Program-made: the position numbers and the translations under genes | Origin: Rhizobium sp. L43 | Lineage (GTDB): Bacteria > Pseudomonadota > Alphaproteobacteria > Rhizobiales > Rhizobiaceae | Assembly: GCF_002531725.1 (NCBI RefSeq) | Contig: NZ_NWSQ01000001.1 | Span: 1-64,000, forward strand | Reading direction: 5' to 3' | Length of the DNA: 64,000 nt | Notes under the pieces: model-generated | The model's input: only the letters and a program-made list of their open reading frames with translations | Told to the model about the DNA's origin: nothing | Database searches by the model: none | In this document: positions 36,288-43,477 of the stretch, one piece after another | Numbering within the stretch: the stretch's first letter is position 1 | Layout of the letters: each line of letters begins with the position of its first letter

Positions 36288-37157
36288 TCAGTCGGGAAAG
36301 ACGGAATAGTCGACGTGCGCGAGATGGTCCGGATCGGCGAAGGCGTCGATCGCCAGGATCTTGCCGTCGGCGATGGTGAGCGCCACGACGACACGCAGCG
36401 CTCCCTCGACCCGCACGATATAACCGACTTCGCCATCGACGAGTGCGGCTTCCGCTGCCCGTGCCCGGCCCTTGAAAAGCTCGGCAACATCGAGGGCGCC
36501 ACGAGTTTCGCCGACTTTTCCAAATCCCGCCGCCGTCGCATCCGGCCGGAAGACGACGTCGGGGGCGAGCACGGCGATCAGCGCCTCCAGATCGCCGTTG
36601 CGCGATGCGGCGAGGAAAGCCTCGGCGATCGTCCGCTTGCGGTCGAAATCGACATCCGGCGTCTCGTCCGTGCCCTGCACCCGACGGCGAGCGCGGCTTG
36701 CAAGCTGCCTTGTGGCGGCGGATGAACGGCCGATGATCGGGGCGATTTCGTCGAAGGGCAGATCGAACATGTCATGCAGCACGAAGGCGACACGTTCGGC
36801 CGGCGCCAGCGTTTGCAGCACGACGAGCAGCGCCACGCCGACCGATTCGGCGAAGGCTGCCTCGCGCTCCGGATCGCTTGCCGGATCGGCGATCGCGCCG
36901 TGGACCGGCATCTCCAGCGGCTCCTCGCGCCGGGTCTTGCGGGCACGCAGCATGTCGAGGCAGATGCGCGCCACGACCGTCGTCAGCCAGCCGCCGAGAT
37001 TGCCGACATCGGTCGTATCGGTGCGGCTCAGCCGCAGCCAGGCCTCCTGAACGGCATCCTCCGCCTCGCTGCGCGAGCCGAGCATGCGGTAGGCGGCGGC
37101 CCTCAGATGCCCCCGGTTCGCTTCGAATTCATCGGCCAGCCATTTTTTCTCGTCCAT
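36288..37157 (-). CDS. ECF41-type RNA polymerase sigma factor with SnoaL-like C-terminal domain
   Basis: 289 residues. Sigma region 2 is HLRAAAYRMLGSRSEAEDAVQEAWLRLSR; region 4 is LAPAERVAFVLHDMFDLPFDEIAPIIGRSSAATRQLASRARRRVQ (about 118-162). A roughly 115-residue SnoaL-like extension follows, ending FADPDHLAHVDYSVFPD, which fits the conserved N-P-D-K-L-like motif of ECF41 factors. In this group the extension replaces a separate anti-sigma factor. The gene is divergent from a carboxymuconolactone decarboxylase, the classical ECF41 partner. AAGGA precedes the ATG at 10 bp. Confidence 0.92.
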   Translation of the reverse strand: MDEKKWLADEFEANRGHLRAAAYRMLGSRSEAEDAVQEAWLRLSRTDTTDVGNLGGWLTTVVARICLDMLRARKTRREEPLEMPVHGAIADPASDPEREAAFAESVGVALLVVLQTLAPAERVAFVLHDMFDLPFDEIAPIIGRSSAATRQLASRARRRVQGTDETPDVDFDRKRTIAEAFLAASRNGDLEALIAVLAPDVVFRPDATAAGFGKVGETRGALDVAELFKGRARAAEAALVDGEVGYIVRVEGALRVVVALTIADGKILAIDAFADPDHLAHVDYSVFPD

Positions 37158-37158
37158 C

Positions 37159-37185
37159 CGTCACATTCCTTCGCTGTGTTCCGTC
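37159..37185 (+). promoter_or_regulatory. ECF41-type promoter for the decarboxylase gene
   Basis: CGTCACA (37159-37165), 16 bp, then CGTC (37182-37185). This matches the ECF41 consensus TGTCACA-N16-CGTC at all but the first base. It points at the decarboxylase gene, whose ATG is about 80 bp downstream, and starts 1 bp outside the sigma start codon. Confidence 0.7.
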
Positions 37186-37265
37186 AAGCCACTGACGAAT
37201 GAAACCCGGCCGATGTGACAGCGCCGGCGAATCGTCGAACCGTAAACGCATCAAGGAGGCTTATC

Positions 37266-37742
37266 ATGCAGGAAAAATTGGTCATGCAGGAGAGAATGGG
37301 AAATCCCGCCCTCGTCCTTCCCGCGGCCATGCAGGCGCTGAATGCTCTTGCCAAGGTGCCGGCTGAGACCGGCCTTTCAGCGAAGCTGCTGGAACTCGTC
37401 AATCTGCGCGCCAGCCAGATCAACGGCTGCAGCGTCTGTATCGACGGTCATCCCCGCATCGCCAAGAAGCTCGGCGAGACCAATGAACGGCTTTTCGCCG
37501 TCAGCGCCTGGCGCGACACGCCCTATTTCAGCGGTGCCGAGCGGGCAGCGCTTGCGCTGACCGAGGCGGTAACCCGCGTCAGCGACCGCGCCGACCCCGT
37601 GCCGGACGAAATCTGGGACGAGGCGACCCGGCACTATGACGGCAGGAGCCTTGCGGCCCTCGTCATCGCCATCGCCAACATCAATGTCTGGAACCGGCTG
37701 AACATCGCCACCCGGCAGATCGCCGGCGCCTGGAAGCCGTGA
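37266..37742 (+). CDS. Carboxymuconolactone decarboxylase-family (AhpD-like) protein
   Basis: 158 residues. LLELVNLRASQINGCSVCIDGHPRIAKKLGETNERLFAVSAWRDTPYFSGAERAALALTEAVTRV contains the C-x-x-C and downstream His typical of AhpD-like peroxidase/reductase proteins. ATG 37266 has AAGGAGG 7 bp upstream. It is the divergent partner of the ECF41 sigma gene, and the promoter at 37159-37185 reads towards it, so the sigma factor probably drives it directly. It may act in thiol-linked redox or peroxide stress; the substrate is not known. Confidence 0.9.
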   Translation: MQEKLVMQERMGNPALVLPAAMQALNALAKVPAETGLSAKLLELVNLRASQINGCSVCIDGHPRIAKKLGETNERLFAVSAWRDTPYFSGAERAALALTEAVTRVSDRADPVPDEIWDEATRHYDGRSLAALVIAIANINVWNRLNIATRQIAGAWKP

Positions 37743-37749
37743 GCGACGA

Positions 37750-37783
37750 TTGCCGGCAGCGCAGCACCCTGCGCTGCCGGCAA
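37750..37783. terminator. Bidirectional terminator between decarboxylase and rhaI
   Basis: TTGCCGGCAGCGCA (37750-37763) and TGCGCTGCCGGCAA (37770-37783) form a perfect 14-bp stem with a 6-base loop. It lies between two convergent gene ends, 8 bp from each stop. Confidence 0.8.
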
Positions 37784-37790
37784 CTTAGTC

Positions 37791-39083
37791 TCAAATAATA
37801 CCACCGCCGCCGGCAACCGAAGCCGGCCGTTCGGCCGCTACTTTGTTGCGGTAACCGCTCGCACGATAGACGGCGATCGGATCGATCGCGCCGCCGGCCC
37901 GGCGGCGGGCTTCGGCCAGGATCGGCTCGACATCGGCGCGATAGGCGCGCTTCAGCGTTTCCGAGGCCATCAGCGCGTCATTGTCCTGCTGATAACCATC
38001 GAGCGCCTTGCGATCGACGAGCAGCGCCTGCGCATAGGCGCGGCGGATTTCGTTGGCGCTGTTGATCAGGCTTTCGATCGGGTCGGTGACATTGTGCGAC
38101 TGGTCGATCATATGGGCCGGGTTGAAGTCGTTGACCCCACGCTGCTCGGCATCGACCAGCTCGTTGAAGACCAGGAACAGCCGGTAGGGATCGATCGCGC
38201 CGGCATCGAGATCGTCATCGCCATATTTCGAATCATTGAAGTGGAAACCGCCGAGCTTGCCGAACTGGATCAGCCGGGCGACGATCATCTCGATATTGGT
38301 GTTCGGCGCATGGTGGCCGAGATCGACGAGGCAATGGGCCTTGGGGCCGAGCGTCTGGGCGATCAGGTAATTGGTGCCCCAGTCCTGCACGATCGTCGAA
38401 TAGAAGGCCGGCTCGTACATCTTGTGCTCGGAGAACAGCTTCCAATCGTCGGGCAGCGCCTTGTAGATATCGGTCATCGAGGCGAGGTAACGCTCGAATG
38501 CCTTGGTGAAATTGCTCTGGCCGGGGAAGTTCGAGCCGTCGCCGATCCAGACCGTCAGCGCCTTGGAGCCGAGCGCCTTACCGATCTCGATGCACTCGAG
38601 ATTGTGTTCGACCGCCTGCGCCCGTGTCGCCGCGTCGGTGTGGCTGAGCGAACCGTATTTGTAGGAATGGGCCTGGCCCGGCGCATCGGAAAAGGTGTTG
38701 GAGTTCATCGCATCGAAGCCGAGGCCGAGCGCGTCGCCCTTGGCCCTCAACTCCCGTGCATCTGCCTTGTCCCAGGGAATATGCAGCGAGACATTCGGCG
38801 TTGCCTGCGTCAGCTGGTTGATGACGGCGCAATCATCGAGCTTGTCGAAAATACCGCGCGGCTCGCCGGTGCCGGGGAAGCGGGCAAAGCGCGTGCCGCC
38901 GGTGCCGACCCCCCAGGAGGGAACGGCGACGAAGAATTCCGCGACCCTGCGGGTGACAACCTCGATATCGACGCCGCGGCGCGCAAGTGTGGCGCCCAGC
39001 GCCTCGTAATCGGCTTTCAGCGCCCCTGCCCGCTTGTCGTTTTCGCTCGCGACCAGATCCTGCGCGATCCTGAACTCGGCCAT
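37791..39083 (-). CDS. rhaI: L-rhamnose isomerase (rhizobial type)
   Basis: 430 residues from ATG 39083 (MAEFRIAQDLVASEN); an upstream extension would run into the repeat element. It is a xylose isomerase-like TIM barrel with the motifs SLHIPWDKAD, GLGFDAMNSNTFSD, WIGDGSNFPGQ, EHKMYEPAFY (metal Glu), CLVDLGHHAPN and GGFHFNDSKYGDDDLDAG. It converts L-rhamnose to L-rhamnulose in the cytoplasm. It lies behind rhaD on the minus strand, separated by a RIME-like repeat, and belongs to the arm divergent from rhaRSTPQUK. The length and order match the described R. leguminosarum rhamnose locus. Confidence 0.95.
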   Translation of the reverse strand: MAEFRIAQDLVASENDKRAGALKADYEALGATLARRGVDIEVVTRRVAEFFVAVPSWGVGTGGTRFARFPGTGEPRGIFDKLDDCAVINQLTQATPNVSLHIPWDKADARELRAKGDALGLGFDAMNSNTFSDAPGQAHSYKYGSLSHTDAATRAQAVEHNLECIEIGKALGSKALTVWIGDGSNFPGQSNFTKAFERYLASMTDIYKALPDDWKLFSEHKMYEPAFYSTIVQDWGTNYLIAQTLGPKAHCLVDLGHHAPNTNIEMIVARLIQFGKLGGFHFNDSKYGDDDLDAGAIDPYRLFLVFNELVDAEQRGVNDFNPAHMIDQSHNVTDPIESLINSANEIRRAYAQALLVDRKALDGYQQDNDALMASETLKRAYRADVEPILAEARRRAGGAIDPIAVYRASGYRNKVAAERPASVAGGGGII

Positions 39084-39111
39084 GTCTTCCTCCCAATTGT
39101 TTCTTTCTTCC

Positions 39112-39266
39112 CTTCTCCCCAGCGGGGAGAAGGTGGCCCGAAGGGTCGGATGAGGGGGCGGCACGGCAAGACGCGATTGTCCTTCGCTTCCTGCTCAGAA
39201 CACGCATCGCTTCGCTCCGCGTCCCCCTCATCTGCCTGCCGGCATCTTCTCCCCGCTGGGGAGAAG
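39112..39266. repeat. RIME-like palindromic repeat element inside the rhaDI operon
   Basis: Two palindromes, CTTCTCCCCAGCGGGGAGAAG (39112 on) and its counterpart near 39246-39266, bracket about 110 bp that include GGATGAGGGGGC and CCCCCTCATCTG. This is the layout of the rhizobial intergenic mosaic elements. It fills most of the gap between rhaD and rhaI, where it may form mRNA hairpins. Confidence 0.8.
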
Positions 39267-39276
39267 AGACCAAGCC

Positions 39277-41373
39277 TCACCGCGTAAAGCTCTGCACGTT
39301 GCCGGCATCGACGTTGATGATGTTGCCGGTCGATTTTGCCGAAAGGTCCGATGCGAGGAAATAGATCGCCTCGGCGATATCTTCCGGAAATACATTGAGT
39401 TTCAGCATCGAACGCTTGCGGTAATGTTCCTCGAGATCATCGACCTCGATCTTCGACGACGCCGCGCGCTGCTCGCGCCATTCACCGCTCCAGATCTTCG
39501 AACCGCGCAGCACCGCGTCCGGGTTGACGGTGTTGACGCGGATGCCGGCATCAGCCCCTTCCAGCGCCAGGCAGCGGGCGAGATGGATTTCGGCGGCCTT
39601 GGCCGTGCAATAGGCAGACGCATTCGGCGAGGCGGCAAGACCGTTTTTCGAGGCGACGAAGACGATGTTGCCGCCGAGCGCCTGGCGGCGGAACAGGCGG
39701 AAAGCTTCGCGCGAAACGAGGAAATAGCCGGTCGCCAGAATATCGATATTGCGGTTCCAGGTCGAAAGCTCGGTGGCTTCGATCGGCGCGGAAGAGGCAA
39801 TGCCGGCATTCGAGACGAGGATATCGATGCCGCCGAATTCGACCGAGGCTTCCGAGAAGGAGGCGATCACCGCATCTTCCTTGGTGACGTCGAGCCGAAC
39901 GCTGCGCACGGCGTCGGTGCCGTATTTCTTGACGAAATCGGCTTCGGTGGCTTCGAGCGCCGCCTGGTCGATATCGGCAAGCACCACGCAGGCGCCCTCG
40001 CCGACGAGGCGGGCGGCCGTCGCCCGGCCGATGCCGCCGGCGCCGCCGGTGACGAAGGCGACGCGGCCGGCAAGGCTCTTCGGCTTCGGCATGCGCTGGA
40101 GCTTGGCCTCTTCGAGCAGCCAGTATTCGATATCGAAGGCTTCCTGCTCCGGCAGGCCCTGATATTCCGAGACCGTCGAGGCGCCACGCATGACGTTGAT
40201 AGCGTTGACGTAGAATTCGCTGGCGATGCGGGCGGTCGCCTTGTCGCGGGCAAAGGACAGCATGCCGACGCCGGGAACGAGGAAGATGACGGGATTGGCA
40301 TCGCGCATGGCCGGCGAATTGTCATGCTTGCAGTCGTTGTAATAGCGGGCGTAGTCGGCGCGGTAATCTTCCAACGCCTGGTCGAGGCCGGCGACGATCG
40401 CGTCGACATCGGGCTTGGCCGGATCGAAATCGACGATCAGCGGGCGGATCTTGGTGCGCAGGAAATGGTCGGGGCAGCTGGTGCCGAGCGCGCCGAGCGG
40501 GCGCAAATCCCTAGAATTGACGAATTCGAGCACGGCGTCCTGATCGTCGAAATGGCCGAGCTTGCGCTCCTGCTTGCCGATGCGGCCGCGGATCTCCGGC
40601 ATCAGCCGGGCGGCGATGGCGCGGCGCTCGGCAACGGCCAGGCTCTGCGCGAGCGCGCCGCCGAAAATCGTCTTTCCCTCGGTCTGTTCGGCAAACCAGA
40701 CGATCGCCTTGTTGATGATTTCGAGCGTCAGCTCGTAGCAGGCCTTGGCGTCATCAGCCCAGGTGAAGAGACCGTGGCTTTCGAGCACGACGCCCTTGGC
40801 ATTCGGGTTTGCCTTGACGAAGGCTTCGAGATCGAGGCCGAGCTGGAAGCCCGGACGGCGCCAGGGCAGCCAGCCGATCTCGTCACCGAAGATCTGCTGC
40901 GTCAATTCCCGGGAATTCTTCGATGCGGCGATCGCGATGATCGCATCGGGATGCATGTGATCGACATGGGTGAAAGGCACGAAACCGTGCAGTGGCGTGT
41001 CGATCGAGGCGGCGCGGGCATTCAGGTTGAAGGTGCAGTGCGGCAGGAAGCCGACCATGCGGTCCTCGTCCTCGACACCCCTGTAGATGCCTTTCAGCGA
41101 GTCCAGCTTATGCTGGTAGAGTGTGGCGAAACCGTCGAGCTTGATCGTGCCGACATCGCCGCCGGAGCCCTTGACCCAGAGCACCTTCACCTTGCCGCCG
41201 TCCAGCGGATCGGTTTCCATCACCTTCGCCGAGGTGTTGCCGCCGCCGTAATTGGTGATGCGCTTGTCGGCGCCAAGCAGGTTGGAGCGATAGAGCAGCT
41301 TGCCGGGCTCGTCGAGGCCTGCCGCGTAACCATCATCCCACCGGTTTTCCAGAAGCCGGACGTTCGCCGCCAT
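39277..41373 (-). CDS. rhaD: Bifunctional rhamnulose-1-phosphate aldolase / lactaldehyde dehydrogenase
   Basis: 698 residues. The N-terminal class II aldolase domain (about 1-400) has NYGGGNTSAKV, HCTFNLNARA, FTHVDHMHPDAI (zinc His) and LESHGLFTW. The C-terminal SDR domain (about 430-698) has FVTGGAGGIGRATAARL, VSNAGIASSAPIE, and YCTAKAAEIHLAR with the Tyr-x-x-x-Lys pair. The fusion cleaves rhamnulose-1-phosphate to dihydroxyacetone phosphate and lactaldehyde and then oxidises the aldehyde. GGGAGG precedes ATG 41373. It is the first gene of the minus-strand arm, divergent from rhaR. Confidence 0.95.
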   Translation of the reverse strand: MAANVRLLENRWDDGYAAGLDEPGKLLYRSNLLGADKRITNYGGGNTSAKVMETDPLDGGKVKVLWVKGSGGDVGTIKLDGFATLYQHKLDSLKGIYRGVEDEDRMVGFLPHCTFNLNARAASIDTPLHGFVPFTHVDHMHPDAIIAIAASKNSRELTQQIFGDEIGWLPWRRPGFQLGLDLEAFVKANPNAKGVVLESHGLFTWADDAKACYELTLEIINKAIVWFAEQTEGKTIFGGALAQSLAVAERRAIAARLMPEIRGRIGKQERKLGHFDDQDAVLEFVNSRDLRPLGALGTSCPDHFLRTKIRPLIVDFDPAKPDVDAIVAGLDQALEDYRADYARYYNDCKHDNSPAMRDANPVIFLVPGVGMLSFARDKATARIASEFYVNAINVMRGASTVSEYQGLPEQEAFDIEYWLLEEAKLQRMPKPKSLAGRVAFVTGGAGGIGRATAARLVGEGACVVLADIDQAALEATEADFVKKYGTDAVRSVRLDVTKEDAVIASFSEASVEFGGIDILVSNAGIASSAPIEATELSTWNRNIDILATGYFLVSREAFRLFRRQALGGNIVFVASKNGLAASPNASAYCTAKAAEIHLARCLALEGADAGIRVNTVNPDAVLRGSKIWSGEWREQRAASSKIEVDDLEEHYRKRSMLKLNVFPEDIAEAIYFLASDLSAKSTGNIINVDAGNVQSFTR

Positions 41374-41453
41374 GTCATCCTCCCATACAGGCTTGTGAGG
41401 CGCAGCGATCAGCGCGCCCTTTCGCTCACGGTATCGCGCATCAAAACAGCGCT

Positions 41454-41474
41454 TGTCAATCGAAAACGATCAAA
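41454..41474. promoter_or_regulatory. Putative RhaR operator, left copy
   Basis: Read on the minus strand this 21-mer is TTTGATCGTTTTCGATTGACA. It is near-identical, in opposite orientation, to the site at 41508-41526 (17 of 19 bases). It lies about 80 bp upstream of rhaD, so binding there could block the rhaD promoter. Confidence 0.7.
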
Positions 41475-41507
41475 TTCGATTATTGTGCAGCGCAATATGA
41501 AAATTTA

Positions 41508-41526
41508 TGATCGTTTGTGATTGACA
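41508..41526. promoter_or_regulatory. Putative RhaR operator, right copy
   Basis: TGATCGTTTGTGATTGACA on the plus strand, the inverted partner of 41454-41474, lies about 45 bp upstream of rhaR. TTGACA at its end may double as a -35 element. DeoR-family repressors bind such repeated sites. Confidence 0.7.
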
Positions 41527-41570
41527 GTCTTTAACGGATACGAAATAAATATGACAAGAGGAGGAGCCCA

Positions 41571-42380
41571 ATGCACGAACGCGAACGCCATCGCATTATT
41601 CTCAGCGCCGTTCAGGAAAAGTCCGTGGTGACGATCCAGGACATTTCCGAGCTGACGGAGGCTTCTGAAGCGACCATACGGCGCGACATTGCGGCTCTTC
41701 ATGTGCAGGGCAGGATCCGTCGTGTCCGCGGCGGCGCGGAGGCGGTGCATCCACCACAGCTCGGCAATCTCGCCGGCCGGCCCTTCCGGGTTTCAGAATC
41801 AGTCAACATCGATAAAAAACGCGCAATTGCGCGCGCAGCGGTCGAACTCTGCGAGGCGGGTGACGCCATCATCATCAATGGCGGCACGACGACCTTCCAG
41901 ATGGTGCACTACATGGCCGGCCACCGCATGCAGGTGATGACCAACTCTTTTGCGATCGCCGAACATCTGGTGAAGCATTCCAAAAACTCGGTGACGGTGC
42001 CGGGCGGCGCGATCTATCGCGAGCAGAGCCTGATCCTGTCGCCTTTCGACAATGACGCCATCCGCAACTTCTATGCGCGGCGAATGTTCATCGGCGCGCA
42101 GGGCGTCGGCCCGCTCGGGATCATGGAGGCGGATGCCCTCGTCATCCAGAGCGAGCAGAAGCTGATGCACCAGGCCGACGAACTCGTCGTCATGGCCGAT
42201 TCAAGCAAATTCAGTCGCCGGTCGAGCCTCATTCTCTGTGCGCTCGACCGCGTTTCTGTGGTCATCACCGATGACGGGGTCTCGGAAGAGGCCGCGCGCA
42301 TGATCGAGAATGCCGGCATCAAGCTCGTCGTTGCGAGCCCGGTGGCCCAGGCGAAGGAGGATTCCTCGTCGGTCGCATGA
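41571..42380 (+). CDS. rhaR: DeoR-family rhamnose repressor
   Basis: 269 residues. The N-terminal DeoR helix-turn-helix reads RHRIILSAVQEKSVVTIQDISELTEASEATIRRDIAALHVQGRIRRVRGGAE (about 6-57). The C-terminal sugar-isomerase-like DeoRC domain has IIINGGTTTFQMVHYMA, MQVMTNSFAIAEHLV, PGGAIYREQSLILSPF and VVMADSSKFSRRSS. A strong AGGAGGAG site precedes the ATG. It is the first gene of the rhamnose transport operon and divergent from rhaD; the inverted site pair in the intergenic region is its likely target. In R. leguminosarum the DeoR-type RhaR acts as negative regulator of the locus. Confidence 0.94.
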   Translation: MHERERHRIILSAVQEKSVVTIQDISELTEASEATIRRDIAALHVQGRIRRVRGGAEAVHPPQLGNLAGRPFRVSESVNIDKKRAIARAAVELCEAGDAIIINGGTTTFQMVHYMAGHRMQVMTNSFAIAEHLVKHSKNSVTVPGGAIYREQSLILSPFDNDAIRNFYARRMFIGAQGVGPLGIMEADALVIQSEQKLMHQADELVVMADSSKFSRRSSLILCALDRVSVVITDDGVSEEAARMIENAGIKLVVASPVAQAKEDSSSVA

Positions 42381-42427
42381 GGCGCCGCCGAGGTGTGGAA
42401 GTCTAATCTTAATGGGAGGAAAGTAAC

Positions 42428-43423
42428 ATGAAACTTGCAAAGACACTTGCGCTCGGCGTAGCGCTCGCCGTCGCCATGATGGCCGGCACCGCCAGCGCCA
42501 AGGACATCAAGATCGGCCTCGTAGTGAAGTCGCTCGGCAACGGCTTCTTCGACGCCGCCAACAAGGGCGCCCAGGAAGCCGCCAAGGAACTCGGCGGCGT
42601 AGAGGTGATCTACACCGGTCCGACCTCGACGACGGCCGAAGGCCAGATCGAAGTGATCAACTCGCTGATCGCCCAGGGCGTCGACGCCATCGCCGTCTCG
42701 GCCAACGATCCCGACGCGCTCGTTCCGGCGCTGAAGAAGGCTGCCCAGCGTGGCATCAAGGTGATCTCCTGGGATTCCGGCGTCGCACCCGAAGGCCGTA
42801 TCCTGCAGCTCAACCCGTCGTCCAACGAGCTGATCGGCAAGATGTGCCTGACGCTGGTCAAGGATCATCTGGAAGGCGGCAAGGGTGACTTCGCCATCCT
42901 GTCGGCAACGACCACCTCGACCAACCAGAACATCTGGATCGACCAGATGAAGAAGCAGCTCAAGGATTTCGCCGGCCTCAACCTCGTCACCACGGTCTAT
43001 GGCGACGACCTCTCCGACAAATCCTATCGTGAAGCCGAAGGCCTCTTGAAGTCCAACCCGAACGTCAAGGTCATCGTCGCCCCGACGACGGTCGGCGTTC
43101 TCGCCGCTTCCAAGGTCGTCGAAGACAAGGGTCTGGTCGGCAAGGTCTACGTCACCGGTCTCGGCCTGCCGTCCGAAATGGCCGGCGCGATCAAGTCCGG
43201 CGCGACGAAGGAATTCGCCATCTGGAATCCGATCGACCTCGGCTACTCCGCAACCCAGATCGCCTATCACCTCGCAAAGGGTGATGCCGATGGCAAGCCG
43301 GGCAGCGAAATCGAAGCCGGCCGCATGGGCAAGATCAAGATTGGCGACAATGGCGAAGCCGCCATGGCCGATCCCTTCGTCTACAATGCTTCGAATATCG
43401 ACCAGTTCTCCAAGGTCTTCTGA
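42428..43423 (+). CDS. rhaS: Rhamnose ABC importer periplasmic binding protein
   Basis: 331 residues with a Sec signal peptide (LAKTLALGVALAVAMMAGTASA, cut near KDIK). The ribose-type PBP1 fold shows IKIGLVVKSLGNGFFDAANKGAQEAAKELGG, AISANDPDALVPALKKA-like sequence (AVSANDPDAL) and VISWDSGV. It captures L-rhamnose in the periplasm and delivers it to RhaPQ. GGGAGGAAAG precedes the ATG. A stem-loop 22 bp after its stop separates it from rhaT, which should favour high RhaS levels. Confidence 0.94.
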   Translation: MKLAKTLALGVALAVAMMAGTASAKDIKIGLVVKSLGNGFFDAANKGAQEAAKELGGVEVIYTGPTSTTAEGQIEVINSLIAQGVDAIAVSANDPDALVPALKKAAQRGIKVISWDSGVAPEGRILQLNPSSNELIGKMCLTLVKDHLEGGKGDFAILSATTTSTNQNIWIDQMKKQLKDFAGLNLVTTVYGDDLSDKSYREAEGLLKSNPNVKVIVAPTTVGVLAASKVVEDKGLVGKVYVTGLGLPSEMAGAIKSGATKEFAIWNPIDLGYSATQIAYHLAKGDADGKPGSEIEAGRMGKIKIGDNGEAAMADPFVYNASNIDQFSKVF

Positions 43424-43445
43424 TCGCAGAGATCATGAACGGACA

Positions 43446-43466
43446 CCCGGCGGCTCTGTCGCCGGG
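43446..43466 (+). promoter_or_regulatory. Stem-loop between rhaS and rhaT
   Basis: CCCGGCG (43446-43452) pairs with CGCCGGG (43460-43466) around a 7-base loop, followed by CTTCTCTTTC. It could stabilise the rhaS message or partly terminate before rhaT. Confidence 0.6.
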
Positions 43467-43477
43467 CTTCTCTTTCG

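Noticed and set aside
39424..41520. A 698-codon plus-strand frame
   Set aside because: It is antisense to rhaD, which shows both aldolase and SDR motifs over its whole length.
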